A stretch of 64,000 nt of DNA from Pseudomonas sp. 5P_3.1_Bac2 (GTDB taxonomy: Bacteria; Pseudomonadota; Gammaproteobacteria; Pseudomonadales; Pseudomonadaceae). Each line of letters opens with the position of its first letter. Within the stretch, counting starts at the first letter, position 1. Under the pieces are notes generated by a model. That model saw nothing but the letters and a program-made list of their open reading frames with translations. It did not search any database and was not told the DNA's origin. Location: positions 124,001 to 188,000 of the forward strand of contig NZ_JANLNY010000023.1 in NCBI RefSeq assembly GCF_025465995.1. The letters are read 5' to 3'. Below, in pieces: positions 16,524 to 25,700 of the stretch. Made by a program: the position numbers and the translations under genes.

Positions 16524-19112
16524 TTAGAAACGCAGGGCCGTTTGGATTTGTGCGGTGAAGGGCGCCAGCGGTTGGATAAACTCAGCGTCCTCGCCGATCA
16601 CCGGAGCGAAGTTCTCTTGGTTGGTGATGTTCAGCAGCTGCAGGCGCACGTCCCAACGCGGCTCGCTGTAATACAGCGCCAGGTTGACGTTGTGCTCGCT
16701 GGGCACGGTGATGTTGTTATTGATGCGCACATCCCAATGGCTGCTCCACCACGCCGACAATTGCGCGCCAAAGCCTGAGTCAAAGCGGTAATCGACAAAG
16801 CCGTTAAGCGAGTGCTCAGGCACCCCCGAGACCCGGTAGCGGTCGGCGGGCAATTGGTTCAGGGCATTGCTGTCGCCAAACACGGTTTGGTTATCCGCCA
16901 CCCAGCCGGCCGGGGAGAACGAGCGCGGCACAATCTTGGTGTAGTAGGGCTTCAACCAGGTGTAGTTAGCCCCCGCACTCAGGTGACCCTCGCCCTGATA
17001 ACGCAGCGACAGCTCGGTGCCTTCGATCTTCATTTGCGCCACTTCGCCAAAGCGATTCGGCGGTGCATCGCGGTACTGCACAAAGCGGCTCACGGTGCCG
17101 AAGAGCCGCTCAGGGATAAACTCAAACTTGGCCCCCAGCTCAAACAGCTCACTGACACTCTGGAAGTTTTTATCGCTGAACTGATTACCTAACTCGCCGG
17201 CAGCATAGGTCAGGCCGTTGCCAAAGCCGCCTTGGTTGATCGACACCGTGCGATCGTAGGTGGCGTACAGGGTGCTCTGCTGGGTGGGTTTGAAGTACAG
17301 GCTAGCTTGCAGGCTCGGTAGCCAATAACTGGCTTTGTCTTTGTAGTCGACCTGCGGCGTCGGATTGACCGGGTTGTCGATCTTGGCATCGACCAAGGTC
17401 TGGCGAAAACCCAGGTTAAGCCCCCACTGCTCGTTGAACTTCAAGTTGTGCTGGGTGAATAAGCCGTAGGCCATCCACTGACTGTCCGCCACCGCGCCCA
17501 GCGCCGGATAGTTAGCGCCACCTGGCGAGCTGTACAGGCCGCCGGCCACCGGATAAATCGGCAGGTTGCTCAGGTAGCCAAAGTAAGGCGAAGAGCGCAC
17601 GCCACCACCGGTCACCGGCCAGGCGCCGCCATACAATTGAGCCGGTGTTTGGGTCGCCGCAGGTTGGGTCAGGTCATAGGGCGAAACCATAAAGTTGAAC
17701 AGGCTGGCCTTGACCCGGTTTTCTTCATAGCGCAGCGACACGCCGCTGTTGCTGTCGTCTTCAACGCTCAGGCCAAACAGCTTAAAGCCGGTGCGCCAGC
17801 GCAGCTCCAAACGATCCTCAAACAGGGTGTCTTTGGTATCGACCCAATAGGATTGCAGAGTGTCTTTGATATTGGTTGAACGCTGAAAATAGCTGCTGTT
17901 GCTCAGGGTCAGGTCCGGTGAGATATCCACCGCGATCTGCAACTGGGTGTTGAAGACCTTGGCCTCGAACTTGTCCCGTGGGTTGGCCAGGCCTTGGCTG
18001 GCATCCAGTTTGGTCAGCTCATTACCGGGCAGCGTAGGGTCATACACCCAGCCCAACACACTGCCCGGCGTGGCCGGATTGGCCGAAGGCAGTGGCGTGC
18101 TGTTGACCGGCCCCACGGCTTGGTACTGGTTACGCGCATTGGCCTGGCGCTGCTGCCAGCCGATCACTGCGGAGTCCGGCGCGCCGGACTGATACACCGG
18201 CGACCAGATGCCGGCGCCGGCACTGAGCATCAAGGGCGTGGCGCGGCCGCCGTAGTAACTGCCGAAGTGGTCAATTTGCGCTTGGGTGGTGCGGTTCCAA
18301 CCTTTGGTTTCGTTGTAGTCGTAATAGTCGTCGTAGGCGATGTTCCAATCGATGTGCAGGTTATCCCGCGGTTCCCAAGCCAAGGCGCCGTAGAAGGCGT
18401 TGTAGTTGTTATCGACGTTGTCGTAATAGGTACTGCCACGCTGTTGTTGGTAGCTGAAGCGATAAGCCAATTCATCGCTGATCGGGCCCCCATGATCGAG
18501 CTGCCAACTGAGGTCGGTGTAGGACTCACCACCCGGCAGCAAGCTGCCCGCCGTGGCGCTGATCTGCGTGCGGGCCTTATCGAAATAGGGCTTTTTCGTG
18601 GTGTAGTTAACGTAGCCGCCGGTGTTGTTGCCGCTGCCAAACACCACGGACGAAGGACCGCTGACGATATCGGCGGCCTCAACGGCATTGAGGTTGAGCG
18701 GATGGTCAGTCTGGCGTGAATAGATGCGCTGGCCGTTCTGGAAAATCTCCGCCGACTGGGCGCGCATGGTCGGCGCGCCCTGCACATTTTGCCCGGTGCT
18801 GCGGGTTAGCCCCGGCGCATACTTAACGAAATCATCGAAGGTTTTGATCGGGTCGTCCTGCAACTGCTTGCGACTGACCGTCGAGATCGAACGAGGCGTG
18901 TCGAGAACCTTGGCTTCAGTGCCATACACCGATAACACCGGACGCGTCGGCAGCACCTCCTCACCCAAACGCCGGCCCTCGACCGTTACCGTGGTCAGGG
19001 TGGCGTCGTCTTGACTGTCGCTGGTTTGCGCAAGCGCCGCTAAGGGCACACTAAACAAAGCCCAGGCGATCTGCCTGAGCCAATGACTGCGCGGATAATC
19101 CTGGAGAAGCAT
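16524..19112 (-). CDS. TonB-dependent outer-membrane receptor
   Basis: This is a protein of about 862 aa with a signal peptide (LIRQ-type hydrophobic stretch ending ALAQ, about residues 1-29). The plug domain contains LDTPRSISTVSRKQL, the GPSSVVFGSG segment and GGYVNYTTKKP. The 22-strand beta-barrel ends in a terminal Phe (QTALRF). It belongs to the siderophore-receptor-like branch. However, its sigma54 promoter (19225-19241) and paired activator sites put it in the organosulfur regulon, so it probably imports a large or poorly diffusing sulfur compound, by analogy with SftP of P. putida. ATG 19112 was chosen over TTG 19130 because GGAG lies about 10 bp upstream. The TonB box is not certain. 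Confidence 0.9.
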   Translation of the reverse strand: MLLQDYPRSHWLRQIAWALFSVPLAALAQTSDSQDDATLTTVTVEGRRLGEEVLPTRPVLSVYGTEAKVLDTPRSISTVSRKQLQDDPIKTFDDFVKYAPGLTRSTGQNVQGAPTMRAQSAEIFQNGQRIYSRQTDHPLNLNAVEAADIVSGPSSVVFGSGNNTGGYVNYTTKKPYFDKARTQISATAGSLLPGGESYTDLSWQLDHGGPISDELAYRFSYQQQRGSTYYDNVDNNYNAFYGALAWEPRDNLHIDWNIAYDDYYDYNETKGWNRTTQAQIDHFGSYYGGRATPLMLSAGAGIWSPVYQSGAPDSAVIGWQQRQANARNQYQAVGPVNSTPLPSANPATPGSVLGWVYDPTLPGNELTKLDASQGLANPRDKFEAKVFNTQLQIAVDISPDLTLSNSSYFQRSTNIKDTLQSYWVDTKDTLFEDRLELRWRTGFKLFGLSVEDDSNSGVSLRYEENRVKASLFNFMVSPYDLTQPAATQTPAQLYGGAWPVTGGGVRSSPYFGYLSNLPIYPVAGGLYSSPGGANYPALGAVADSQWMAYGLFTQHNLKFNEQWGLNLGFRQTLVDAKIDNPVNPTPQVDYKDKASYWLPSLQASLYFKPTQQSTLYATYDRTVSINQGGFGNGLTYAAGELGNQFSDKNFQSVSELFELGAKFEFIPERLFGTVSRFVQYRDAPPNRFGEVAQMKIEGTELSLRYQGEGHLSAGANYTWLKPYYTKIVPRSFSPAGWVADNQTVFGDSNALNQLPADRYRVSGVPEHSLNGFVDYRFDSGFGAQLSAWWSSHWDVRINNNITVPSEHNVNLALYYSEPRWDVRLQLLNITNQENFAPVIGEDAEFIQPLAPFTAQIQTALRF

Positions 19113-19224
19113 GGGCTCGGTACTCCACAAAAAGAGGCTTAACCGGGCCCGACCAGCAGCGCGCTCGCTTGAAGCGCGGTACTTCCACCAAGCTGTACTG
19201 ACCGTCCGGCATTAGCAGCCCTAT

Positions 19225-19241
19225 CGCAAGCGCCATGCCAG
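19225..19241 (-). promoter_or_regulatory. Sigma54 promoter of the TonB receptor gene
   Basis: On the minus strand the site reads CTGGCATG-GCGC-TTGCG, near the consensus TGGCACG-N4-TTGCW. The GG and GC are 10 bp apart (plus-strand CC at 19238-19239, GC at 19226-19227). The predicted transcript start is near 19214, about 100 nt upstream of the ATG. Confidence 0.82.
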
Positions 19242-19322
19242 CTCAGCCGGAGCCAAAACAACCCGCCAATCCCTTGTTTAAAAAGGTTTTTTTAAAAGCT
19301 TAGGGACGATGCTTGAGTGCTC

Positions 19323-19371
19323 TGCTGGAGCAGCAGCAAGGCTCTGCTGCCAGACTGCTGGCCCAGCAGCA
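19323..19371. promoter_or_regulatory. Paired activator sites, TGCTG-N6-CAGCA x2
   Basis: The sites lie at 19323-19338 (centre GAGCAG) and 19356-19371 (centre GCCCAG), again 33 bp apart with perfect arms. They lie 83 bp upstream of the TonB receptor -24 element, in the gap after the aldolase gene stop. Confidence 0.75.
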
Positions 19372-19390
19372 ATCGCCCGCCACCCCTTGG

Positions 19391-20125
19391 CTATTCTTGC
19401 GCGGCCAACAGCTGTTGGCCTTGCGCCCACAGCCCGGTCATCTTCCACTGTTGCTCCAATACCCCGGGGCCAAACTCCAAACTGCCGCCCAAGCCTTCGG
19501 CCAAACGCTGGAAGTGCGCGCCCTCCTCGATCAGCAAAATCAGCTTGGCCAATTGCAGCAGGTCGCGCCCCCAAAAGGTCGAGCCGCCGTTGGCTTCCAG
19601 AATGGCCGGCAGGTGCGGATCGCGAGTAAGGCTTTGCAGAATAAAAGCCGGCTCAGGCTGGCGACGGTCGATATACACCGGCAACTCACGGGTCAGGGTC
19701 AGGCGCTGCGAGGCGGCATAGCGAATGGGCAAGCTGCGATGGGCGCCAGCCCAAGCGCCCAAGCTGGGCGTGTGCACGTGGATGACCAGATCAATGTCGC
19801 TGCGCGCCTGGAATATCGCCGCATAGCGCCTGCCGTTGCCTCCGGCCTGACTGCCACTGAGCACGGCACTACCGGGCTGGCTTTGATCCAGCACCACCTC
19901 GCCGCTGTAGCTGGCCACCACCGCCCCGATGCTGGGTTCTTGCGCCCAAGGGCTGGGCGCATGCAGGGCAATCACCCACTCACTCGCCGGCACCCTTATA
20001 TAGGCCTGCAAGGTCTGGCTGGCACTGAGGGTGCCGCTGTCCTTGAGCACAGTGAAGGCCTTGGCAAAGTCACGTTTAGCCTGTTCCAGCTGCGCTAACA
20101 GTGGAGGGTTGATCTGAGTCGACAT
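19391..20125 (-). CDS. Class II aldolase/adducin-family protein
   Basis: This 244-aa protein has the class II aldolase core. The metal-binding H116-V-H118 is followed by TPSLGAWA, as in the H-x-H-P/T motif of fuculose- and ribulose-phosphate aldolases. The usual upstream segment is IFQARSDIDLVIHVH, and a C-terminal helix reads LAKLILLIEEGAHF. The family also includes epimerases and MtnB dehydratase of methionine salvage. It lies inside the sulfur regulon under its own sigma54 promoter (20162-20178), so it may process the carbon skeleton left after desulfuration (inference). Start 20125 has AGGAG upstream; the longer open frame above it covers the promoter and activator sites and is not coding. 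Confidence 0.82.
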   Translation of the reverse strand: MSTQINPPLLAQLEQAKRDFAKAFTVLKDSGTLSASQTLQAYIRVPASEWVIALHAPSPWAQEPSIGAVVASYSGEVVLDQSQPGSAVLSGSQAGGNGRRYAAIFQARSDIDLVIHVHTPSLGAWAGAHRSLPIRYAASQRLTLTRELPVYIDRRQPEPAFILQSLTRDPHLPAILEANGGSTFWGRDLLQLAKLILLIEEGAHFQRLAEGLGGSLEFGPGVLEQQWKMTGLWAQGQQLLAAQE

Positions 20126-20161
20126 AAAGCTCTCCTGGCCGAATAAATGACTCAGGCCCTG

Positions 20162-20178
20162 TGCAGAAGCTATGCCAG
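20162..20178 (-). promoter_or_regulatory. Sigma54 promoter of the aldolase-family gene
   Basis: The minus strand reads CTGGCAT-AGCTT-CTGCA, with GG and GC 10 bp apart (plus-strand CC 20175-20176, GC 20163-20164). The predicted start is near 20151, about 26 nt before the ATG at 20125. The shared activator sites lie 53 bp upstream. Confidence 0.72.
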
Positions 20179-20229
20179 CACCGTCGCCCCGCTGCCGCTG
20201 GGCCGGGCAGGGGCAGACGCACAGCAACA

Positions 20230-20278
20230 TGCTGGTTATGCAGCAGCGCACTGCTGGAGCACTGCTGCTCAGCCAGCA
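20230..20278. promoter_or_regulatory. Paired activator sites shared by two divergent promoters
   Basis: TGCTG-N6-CAGCA occurs at 20230-20245 (centre GTTATG) and 20263-20278 (centre CTCAGC), 33 bp apart. The pair is almost centred between the two divergent sigma54 promoters, 53 bp from the aldolase -24 and 54 bp from the desulfinase -24. The 312-bp gap holds nothing else. Confidence 0.77.
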
Positions 20279-20330
20279 GTGCCGAGCCAGCTGCCAAGCC
20301 ATGGCCCGTGATAGCTGGCGCCAGCGGTTT

Positions 20331-20347
20331 TCGGCACAACCCTTGCT
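20331..20347 (+). promoter_or_regulatory. Sigma54 promoter of the desulfinase-like genes
   Basis: TCGGCACA-ACCC-TTGCT keeps GG (20333-20334), 10 bp, then GC (20345-20346), and a full TTGCT -12 element. The predicted start is near 20358, 80 nt before ATG 20438. Confidence 0.78.
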
Positions 20348-20437
20348 CTTCTGCCTCTAGCTTTTAACGCACCGCCAGCTGTGAGCGACCCGGCCACAGC
20401 TGGCTTTTCAGAGCATCACCACGCGAAGGACACCGCC

Positions 20438-21496
20438 ATGAGTCAACCCCTCGATACCCTCTGGTATACCCGCTGTCCGGTGCCTACGGGCCTGGGCATC
20501 GCCGTGCAAAAAGGCTGGCTGGATGAGGCACTGCACCCGCAAGGCACGCAGATCAAATCGCTGCGCGACTCCAGCAGCCAGGCCGTGCGCGAATCGCACT
20601 TTGATCACAGCCTGCAAAATTCGGTGCGCCACGGCGGCAACATCCCCGCCATCTGGGCCCGCGCCAAGGGCCGCGAGACTCGGGTGATCGGCCTGTCGTG
20701 GGCCGATGAGGCGCAGCTGATTCTGACCACGCGCGACAGCGGCATCCGCACCGTCAAAGACCTCAAGGGACGGCGCTTCGGCCTGCCACAATGGACCCAC
20801 GTGCAGATTGACTTCAGCCGCGCCCAAGCCATCCGTGGCCTGGAAAATGCGCTGAGCCTGGAAGGTTTGCAGGTGCGCGATGTGCAACTGATCAACTACC
20901 CGCAGGCGGGCTCCTTTAGCGAGACCAACAGCCAGCCCAATACCGCGCTGTACAGTTTTGGCGGCCACCGCAGCCATGGCTATAACCCTGAGCTGGTGGG
21001 TTTGCTGCGCGGCGAAGTGGACGCGATCTTTCTCAAGGGTGCGTATGCCGTACAACTGGCCCAGCAGTTCGGCCTCTACAGCGTGATTGATACCGGCGCC
21101 CATCCCGAACCGCTGATCCGCAGCAACAACGGCACCCCGCGCACCCTGAGCGTCGACCTCAACCTCATCGAGCAACACTACGACAGCGCCGTGGCCATCC
21201 TCGACGCGGTGCTGCGCGCTGAGCAGTGGGCACACAGCCACCCCGACGACACCGTGCGCTACCTGGCCCGCGAGACCAACAGCAGCGAGTACTGGGTGAC
21301 CCAAGCCTATGGCAGTGATGCCCACCTGCGCCTGCGCACCGAGCTGAGCGAGCAGTCCATCACCGCCCTGCAAGACTTCACCGACTTCCTGCAGCGTTGG
21401 CAGTTTATCGAGCACAGCTTCGACGTACGCGCCTGGATTGACCCGCGCCCGCTGGCCAGCCTCAGGGAGCAACTGCCCAGCCAACGTGCCGACTAA
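20438..21496 (+). CDS. DszB-like sulfinate desulfinase, catalytic triad intact
   Basis: This is a 352-aa soluble protein with the periplasmic-binding-protein fold but no signal peptide, so it is cytoplasmic. Its N-terminus, DTLWYTRCPVPTGLG, aligns with DTLTYSNCPVPN of DszB, the 2-hydroxybiphenyl-2-sulfinate desulfinase of Rhodococcus. The three catalytic residues of DszB (Cys27, His60, Arg70) have counterparts at C13, H54 (SHFDH) and R64 (VRHGGNIPAIW), with the His-Arg spacing of 10 conserved. It should release sulfite from a sulfinate. ATG 20438 has GAAGGA 7 bp upstream and gives the same N-terminal length as the neighbouring paralogue. The precise sulfinate is unknown. Confidence 0.8.
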   Translation: MSQPLDTLWYTRCPVPTGLGIAVQKGWLDEALHPQGTQIKSLRDSSSQAVRESHFDHSLQNSVRHGGNIPAIWARAKGRETRVIGLSWADEAQLILTTRDSGIRTVKDLKGRRFGLPQWTHVQIDFSRAQAIRGLENALSLEGLQVRDVQLINYPQAGSFSETNSQPNTALYSFGGHRSHGYNPELVGLLRGEVDAIFLKGAYAVQLAQQFGLYSVIDTGAHPEPLIRSNNGTPRTLSVDLNLIEQHYDSAVAILDAVLRAEQWAHSHPDDTVRYLARETNSSEYWVTQAYGSDAHLRLRTELSEQSITALQDFTDFLQRWQFIEHSFDVRAWIDPRPLASLREQLPSQRAD

Positions 21497-21525
21497 ACGT
21501 CCCAGCCGCAAAAGTGAACAACCCC

Positions 21526-22581
21526 ATGCGTCCAGCTCTCGACACCCTTTGGTACACCCACAGCCCCGTGCCGACCGGCCTCGGCATCGCCGTTGAAAGC
21601 GGCCGCCTGGCTGCGGCCTTTCGCCCCTACGGCACGCGCATCCAGGCCCTGCGCGAGTCGTCGGAACGGGAAATCCGTGAAGCCCACTTCGATCACCACC
21701 TGCCCTACTCGGTGCGCCATGGCGGCAATATCCCGGCCATCTGGGCCCACGCCAGCGGCCGCCAGACCCGGGTTATCGGCCTGTCCTGGACGGATGAAGT
21801 GCAGTTGCTGGTGACCACCAACGACAGCCCGATCAAGACCCTTAGCGACCTGAAAAACAGCCGGTTTGGCGTGCCCAAATGGGCCAATGTGCAGATCGAC
21901 TTCGCCCGCGCCCAAGCCATCCGTGGCCTGGAAAATGCCCTGCAATTGGTAGGGTTGGCGGTCAAGGACTTGGAGCTGGTCGACTACCCCTACGGCGGCA
22001 CTTACAGCGATGAGCCCGTGCGTCACGTCTATGGCGCCCAGATCAGCCTGGGCGACAGCGGCGTGCGCCAGCGTAATAACGAGCTGATCGGCCTGCTGCG
22101 TGGCGATATCGACGCGATCTTTGTCAAAGGCGCCCACGGCCTGCAACTGGCCGACGAGTTTGGCCTGCGGGTACTGATCGACGTGGGCAGCCATCCCGAT
22201 CCGCTGGTGCGCGCCAATATCGGCACGCCGCGCACCTTGACGGTCGATGCGCAGATGCTCGATGAGCACTTCGAGGCCACCGTGCTGATCCTCGAAACCG
22301 TGCTGCGCGCCGAACAGTGGGCACGTTCTCACCCGCAGGAAACCCGCGCCTTTCTCGCCCGCGAACTCAACACCAGTGAATACTGGGTCGCCAATGCTTA
22401 CGGCGCCGATGCGCACCTGCGCCTGCAAACCAATCTGGCCGAACAATCGATCAGCGCCCTGCAAGACCTCAGCGCCTTTCTCCTGCGCTGGCAGTTCATC
22501 CCCCAGGGTATTGATGTACAACAGTGGGTCGATCCACGGCCATTGGCCCGCTTGCTGCGCACAGCGGGTCTGGCGATCTGA
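21526..22581 (+). CDS. DszB-like paralogue with Cys-to-Ser change
   Basis: This 351-aa paralogue of the preceding gene is cytoplasmic (no signal peptide). Large blocks are identical in both (QAIRGLENAL, VRHGGNIPAIWA, ITR/QTRVIGLSW, AEQWA). The position of the catalytic cysteine is serine (DTLWYTHSPVPT, S13), while H54 and R64 remain. In DszB a Cys-to-Ser change at this site abolishes activity, so this copy is probably a binding or regulatory partner, or has a different chemistry. ATG 21526 matches the paralogue's N-terminus; GTG 21514 is the alternative. The gap to the upstream stop is 29 bp, so the two are co-transcribed. Both were probably made by tandem duplication. Confidence 0.82.
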   Translation: MRPALDTLWYTHSPVPTGLGIAVESGRLAAAFRPYGTRIQALRESSEREIREAHFDHHLPYSVRHGGNIPAIWAHASGRQTRVIGLSWTDEVQLLVTTNDSPIKTLSDLKNSRFGVPKWANVQIDFARAQAIRGLENALQLVGLAVKDLELVDYPYGGTYSDEPVRHVYGAQISLGDSGVRQRNNELIGLLRGDIDAIFVKGAHGLQLADEFGLRVLIDVGSHPDPLVRANIGTPRTLTVDAQMLDEHFEATVLILETVLRAEQWARSHPQETRAFLARELNTSEYWVANAYGADAHLRLQTNLAEQSISALQDLSAFLLRWQFIPQGIDVQQWVDPRPLARLLRTAGLAI

Positions 22582-22786
22582 GCGGCTGCGCTAATTTTCC
22601 CCGGGCGCCGACCTAGCAGCGCGCTACGCCGGCCCTGTGGCATAGCCACGGAGCACGCACCAGTGCGCCTGGAGCGCGCAGAAGCCATCACTTTATTGCA
22701 ATTTATGGCATGCTTACGCCCCGCACTTGTCACCTTCCCTGACATGACTGCACCCGCCTATTAACGCCCTGTCAGGACTTAGGCCA

Positions 22787-25700
22787 TTGCCCATCTTCAG
22801 GCCCCCCTCTATTGCACGCCCCAGCGCCCCCGTGCCGGCGGAGGGCCTGCGCAGTCCTGCCCGCATTGTGCTGGTGGTATTGGTGCTGGGCATGCTGGCC
22901 CTGCTGCTGTGGCAACTGCGTCAAGAGTCCGAGCAACTGCTGGATAACCAGCGCCAGCTCAACCTGGCCCACACCAATGAATTGGCCAATCACCTGAGCC
23001 TGAATATGCAGCTCAAGGCCAATGTCGCGCAGTCCCTGCTGCATCACCACCCCCAGGCGCCGTCGACCCAGAGTGGCCTGCAAGAATTACTGAGCAACCT
23101 TGAAGGGGTTTTCCCGACGCTGAGCAGCCTGGTGTGGCTCGATCAAAATGGCCGCGTCCTAAGCGACAGCGATGCCTCCGCCGACGACCGCAGCTACCTG
23201 CACAAGCTGGTGCTGCGCAGCCATGGCAACGACTATTACTACGCCTACAGTGGCAACCCTCAGAGCCTGATTTACCTGCTGCTGCCGCACAGCCATGGCA
23301 CCGGCTACTGGGGGCTGCGGCTGAACAATCGGGCTCTGAATCGCTGGCTGAGCGAGCAACAAAACCCGCAGTATCGCTGGCTCTTGGAGGACCTGCCGAG
23401 CCAGCTGATTCTAGCCAGCAACGTGCGTAACGACGCCCTCGATAGCCACCCAGCACCGCCCGTCACCGCCGAAGACATGGCGCAAAGTATTCTCCTGCTC
23501 CCGTTGGCCAACAGTGATTGGCAGTTACGCGCACAATTCAATGAAGGCCGCCTGCGCTCGCAGCAGTTGCCGCAACAAGCCAGCAAGCTCTTGTTGTTTA
23601 TGGCCTGCGCCCTGTTGACCTTGTTTGCCCTGTACCGCCTGCTGCGCGAACAACGCAAGCTGCGCGACCTCCACAGAGCCTCGCGGCGCTCGCTGCAACA
23701 AGCCGGCAGCGTGTTGGGCGCCATTGAGGAGCGAGTCATCGTCACCGACTGCCAGGGTCAGTTGCAGTACCTCAACCCGCAGGCCGAAGCGATGTTTGGT
23801 CTGAACAATGAGGATGCCCATGAATGGCATCTGCTCAAGCTCCTGCCGCGTCTCAACCCATTGCTGCTGCATGACAACGCCCTGCACAGTGATCTAGGCC
23901 TGGACCTCGTAGAGATCCTGCAAAACGGCAGCAACCGCCTGTATGACATCAGCCGCAGCGACCTCAGCGAAGACAACCAGCGCACTGGCTTTGTCTGGGT
24001 TCTGCGTGACGTCACCGAAGAGCAGCAAGCCTCGCGGGTGCTGCAAGAAACCCGGCGGCGCTATCAGGATATTTTCGACGGCACCGGCACCGCGCTGTGC
24101 GTGCTCGACCTGACCGAACTGCACGGCTACCTGCAACAGCAGCAAATCAGCAGTGGCGAATACTTGCGGCAGTGGCTGGCCGAGGATGAGCAACGGCATC
24201 GGACCCTGTGCAAAAAAATCCGCCTCACCGAAAGCAACGAAGTGGCCCTGCAACTGCTTGGTGCCAGCACTAACGCTCAGGTCTGGCAGTTGCTCTGCAA
24301 CCAGAGCCCGCTGCAGCCCGAAGGCTTCCCCATGCACCTGCTGTATGCCCTGATCAACCGTGGCGGTCTGATTGAAATGGAGGTGCGCGCCACCACCCAG
24401 CAGGGCCTGGAGCGCCACCTGTGGCTGTTACTGCGCCTGCCCAGCCACAGCGAAGAGCTGCAAGCGGTAACCCTCAGCATCAGCGACATCACCAACCGCA
24501 AGCGCATTGAAACCTCGCTGATTGAGCGCGAGCGCTTCTGGCTCGACGTGGTTAATGCCGCGCCGGACACCATCTATGTGCGCGACCTCTGTGAGAAGCG
24601 TCTGCTGTTTAGCAACAACCACCTGGGCACCCAGCTGGGCTACAACCGCGAGGAGCTGCATCAGCTCGGCGAGCAATTCTGGGAGCGCCTGCTGCACCCG
24701 GACGACAGCGAGCTGTATCAGCGCACGCGCAATGCCCAGCAAGCCCTCGGTGATGGCGTGCTGATGCAGTTTGAATTGCGCTGGCGCCATCGCGACGGCG
24801 GCTGGCGTTGGTTTGATGTGCGCGAGCAAGCCCTAGCCCGTAACGAGCAAGGACGGGTGTCGCGGATGATTGGCGTCGCCAAGGACATCACCGAGCAGAT
24901 TAACCACAGCGAGTCGCTGCGCAACAGCGAGCAGCGCTACCGCTTGCTGGCCGAAAGCATCAGCGACGTGATCATCACCACCGATAACCTGCTGCGCCTG
25001 AACTACGTCAGCCCGTCGGTAAACGATGTACTGGGCTACGACGAGCAGTGGGTGCTCGATCACGGCCTGATCGAACAGGCCACCAACCCGCAGCAGGTGC
25101 GCAGCTTCTACGCCTTGCTGGAGCGGGTCAGCGATGCCCTGGGCGACCCGCTGCGCCTGGCTGAGCTGCGCAGCGACTTCCCCCTGCAGCTGTTCGTGTT
25201 CGACTGCCTGCATGAATCCGGACGCAAGATTCCTCTGGAGCTGCGCCTGGTACCAATGTGGGACGACAACGGGCACTTCGAGGGCCTGCTCGGCATCGCC
25301 CGCGATATCAGCCTGCAACGCCGGGCGGAGAAAGACCTGCGCATGGCCGCCACGGTATTTGAACACTCCACGGCGGCGATTCTGGTCACCGACCCGGCCG
25401 GCTATATCGTGCAGATCAACAACGCCTTTAGTCGCGTCACCGGCTACAGCGCCGAGCAAATTCTCGATCAATTGCCCAGCGTGCTCACCGCCGCAACCCA
25501 GCAGGCCGGGCATCTGGGTTACGTGCTGCGCCAGCTCAGCCTGATTGGCAGCTGGGAGGGCGAGGTCTGGCTCAAACGTCGCGAGGGCGAGACCTTTCCG
25601 GCTTGGGTCGGCATCACCGCAGTCAAAGACGATGAAGGCGACTTGGTCAGCTATGTCGGCTTCTTCAGCGACATCAGTGAGCGCAAAGCCAGCGAGCAGC

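Noticed and set aside
20126..20302. N-terminal extension of the aldolase-family protein
   Set aside because: The upstream open frame covers the sigma54 promoter and one activator site and has no homology; ATG 20125 has a good ribosome site.
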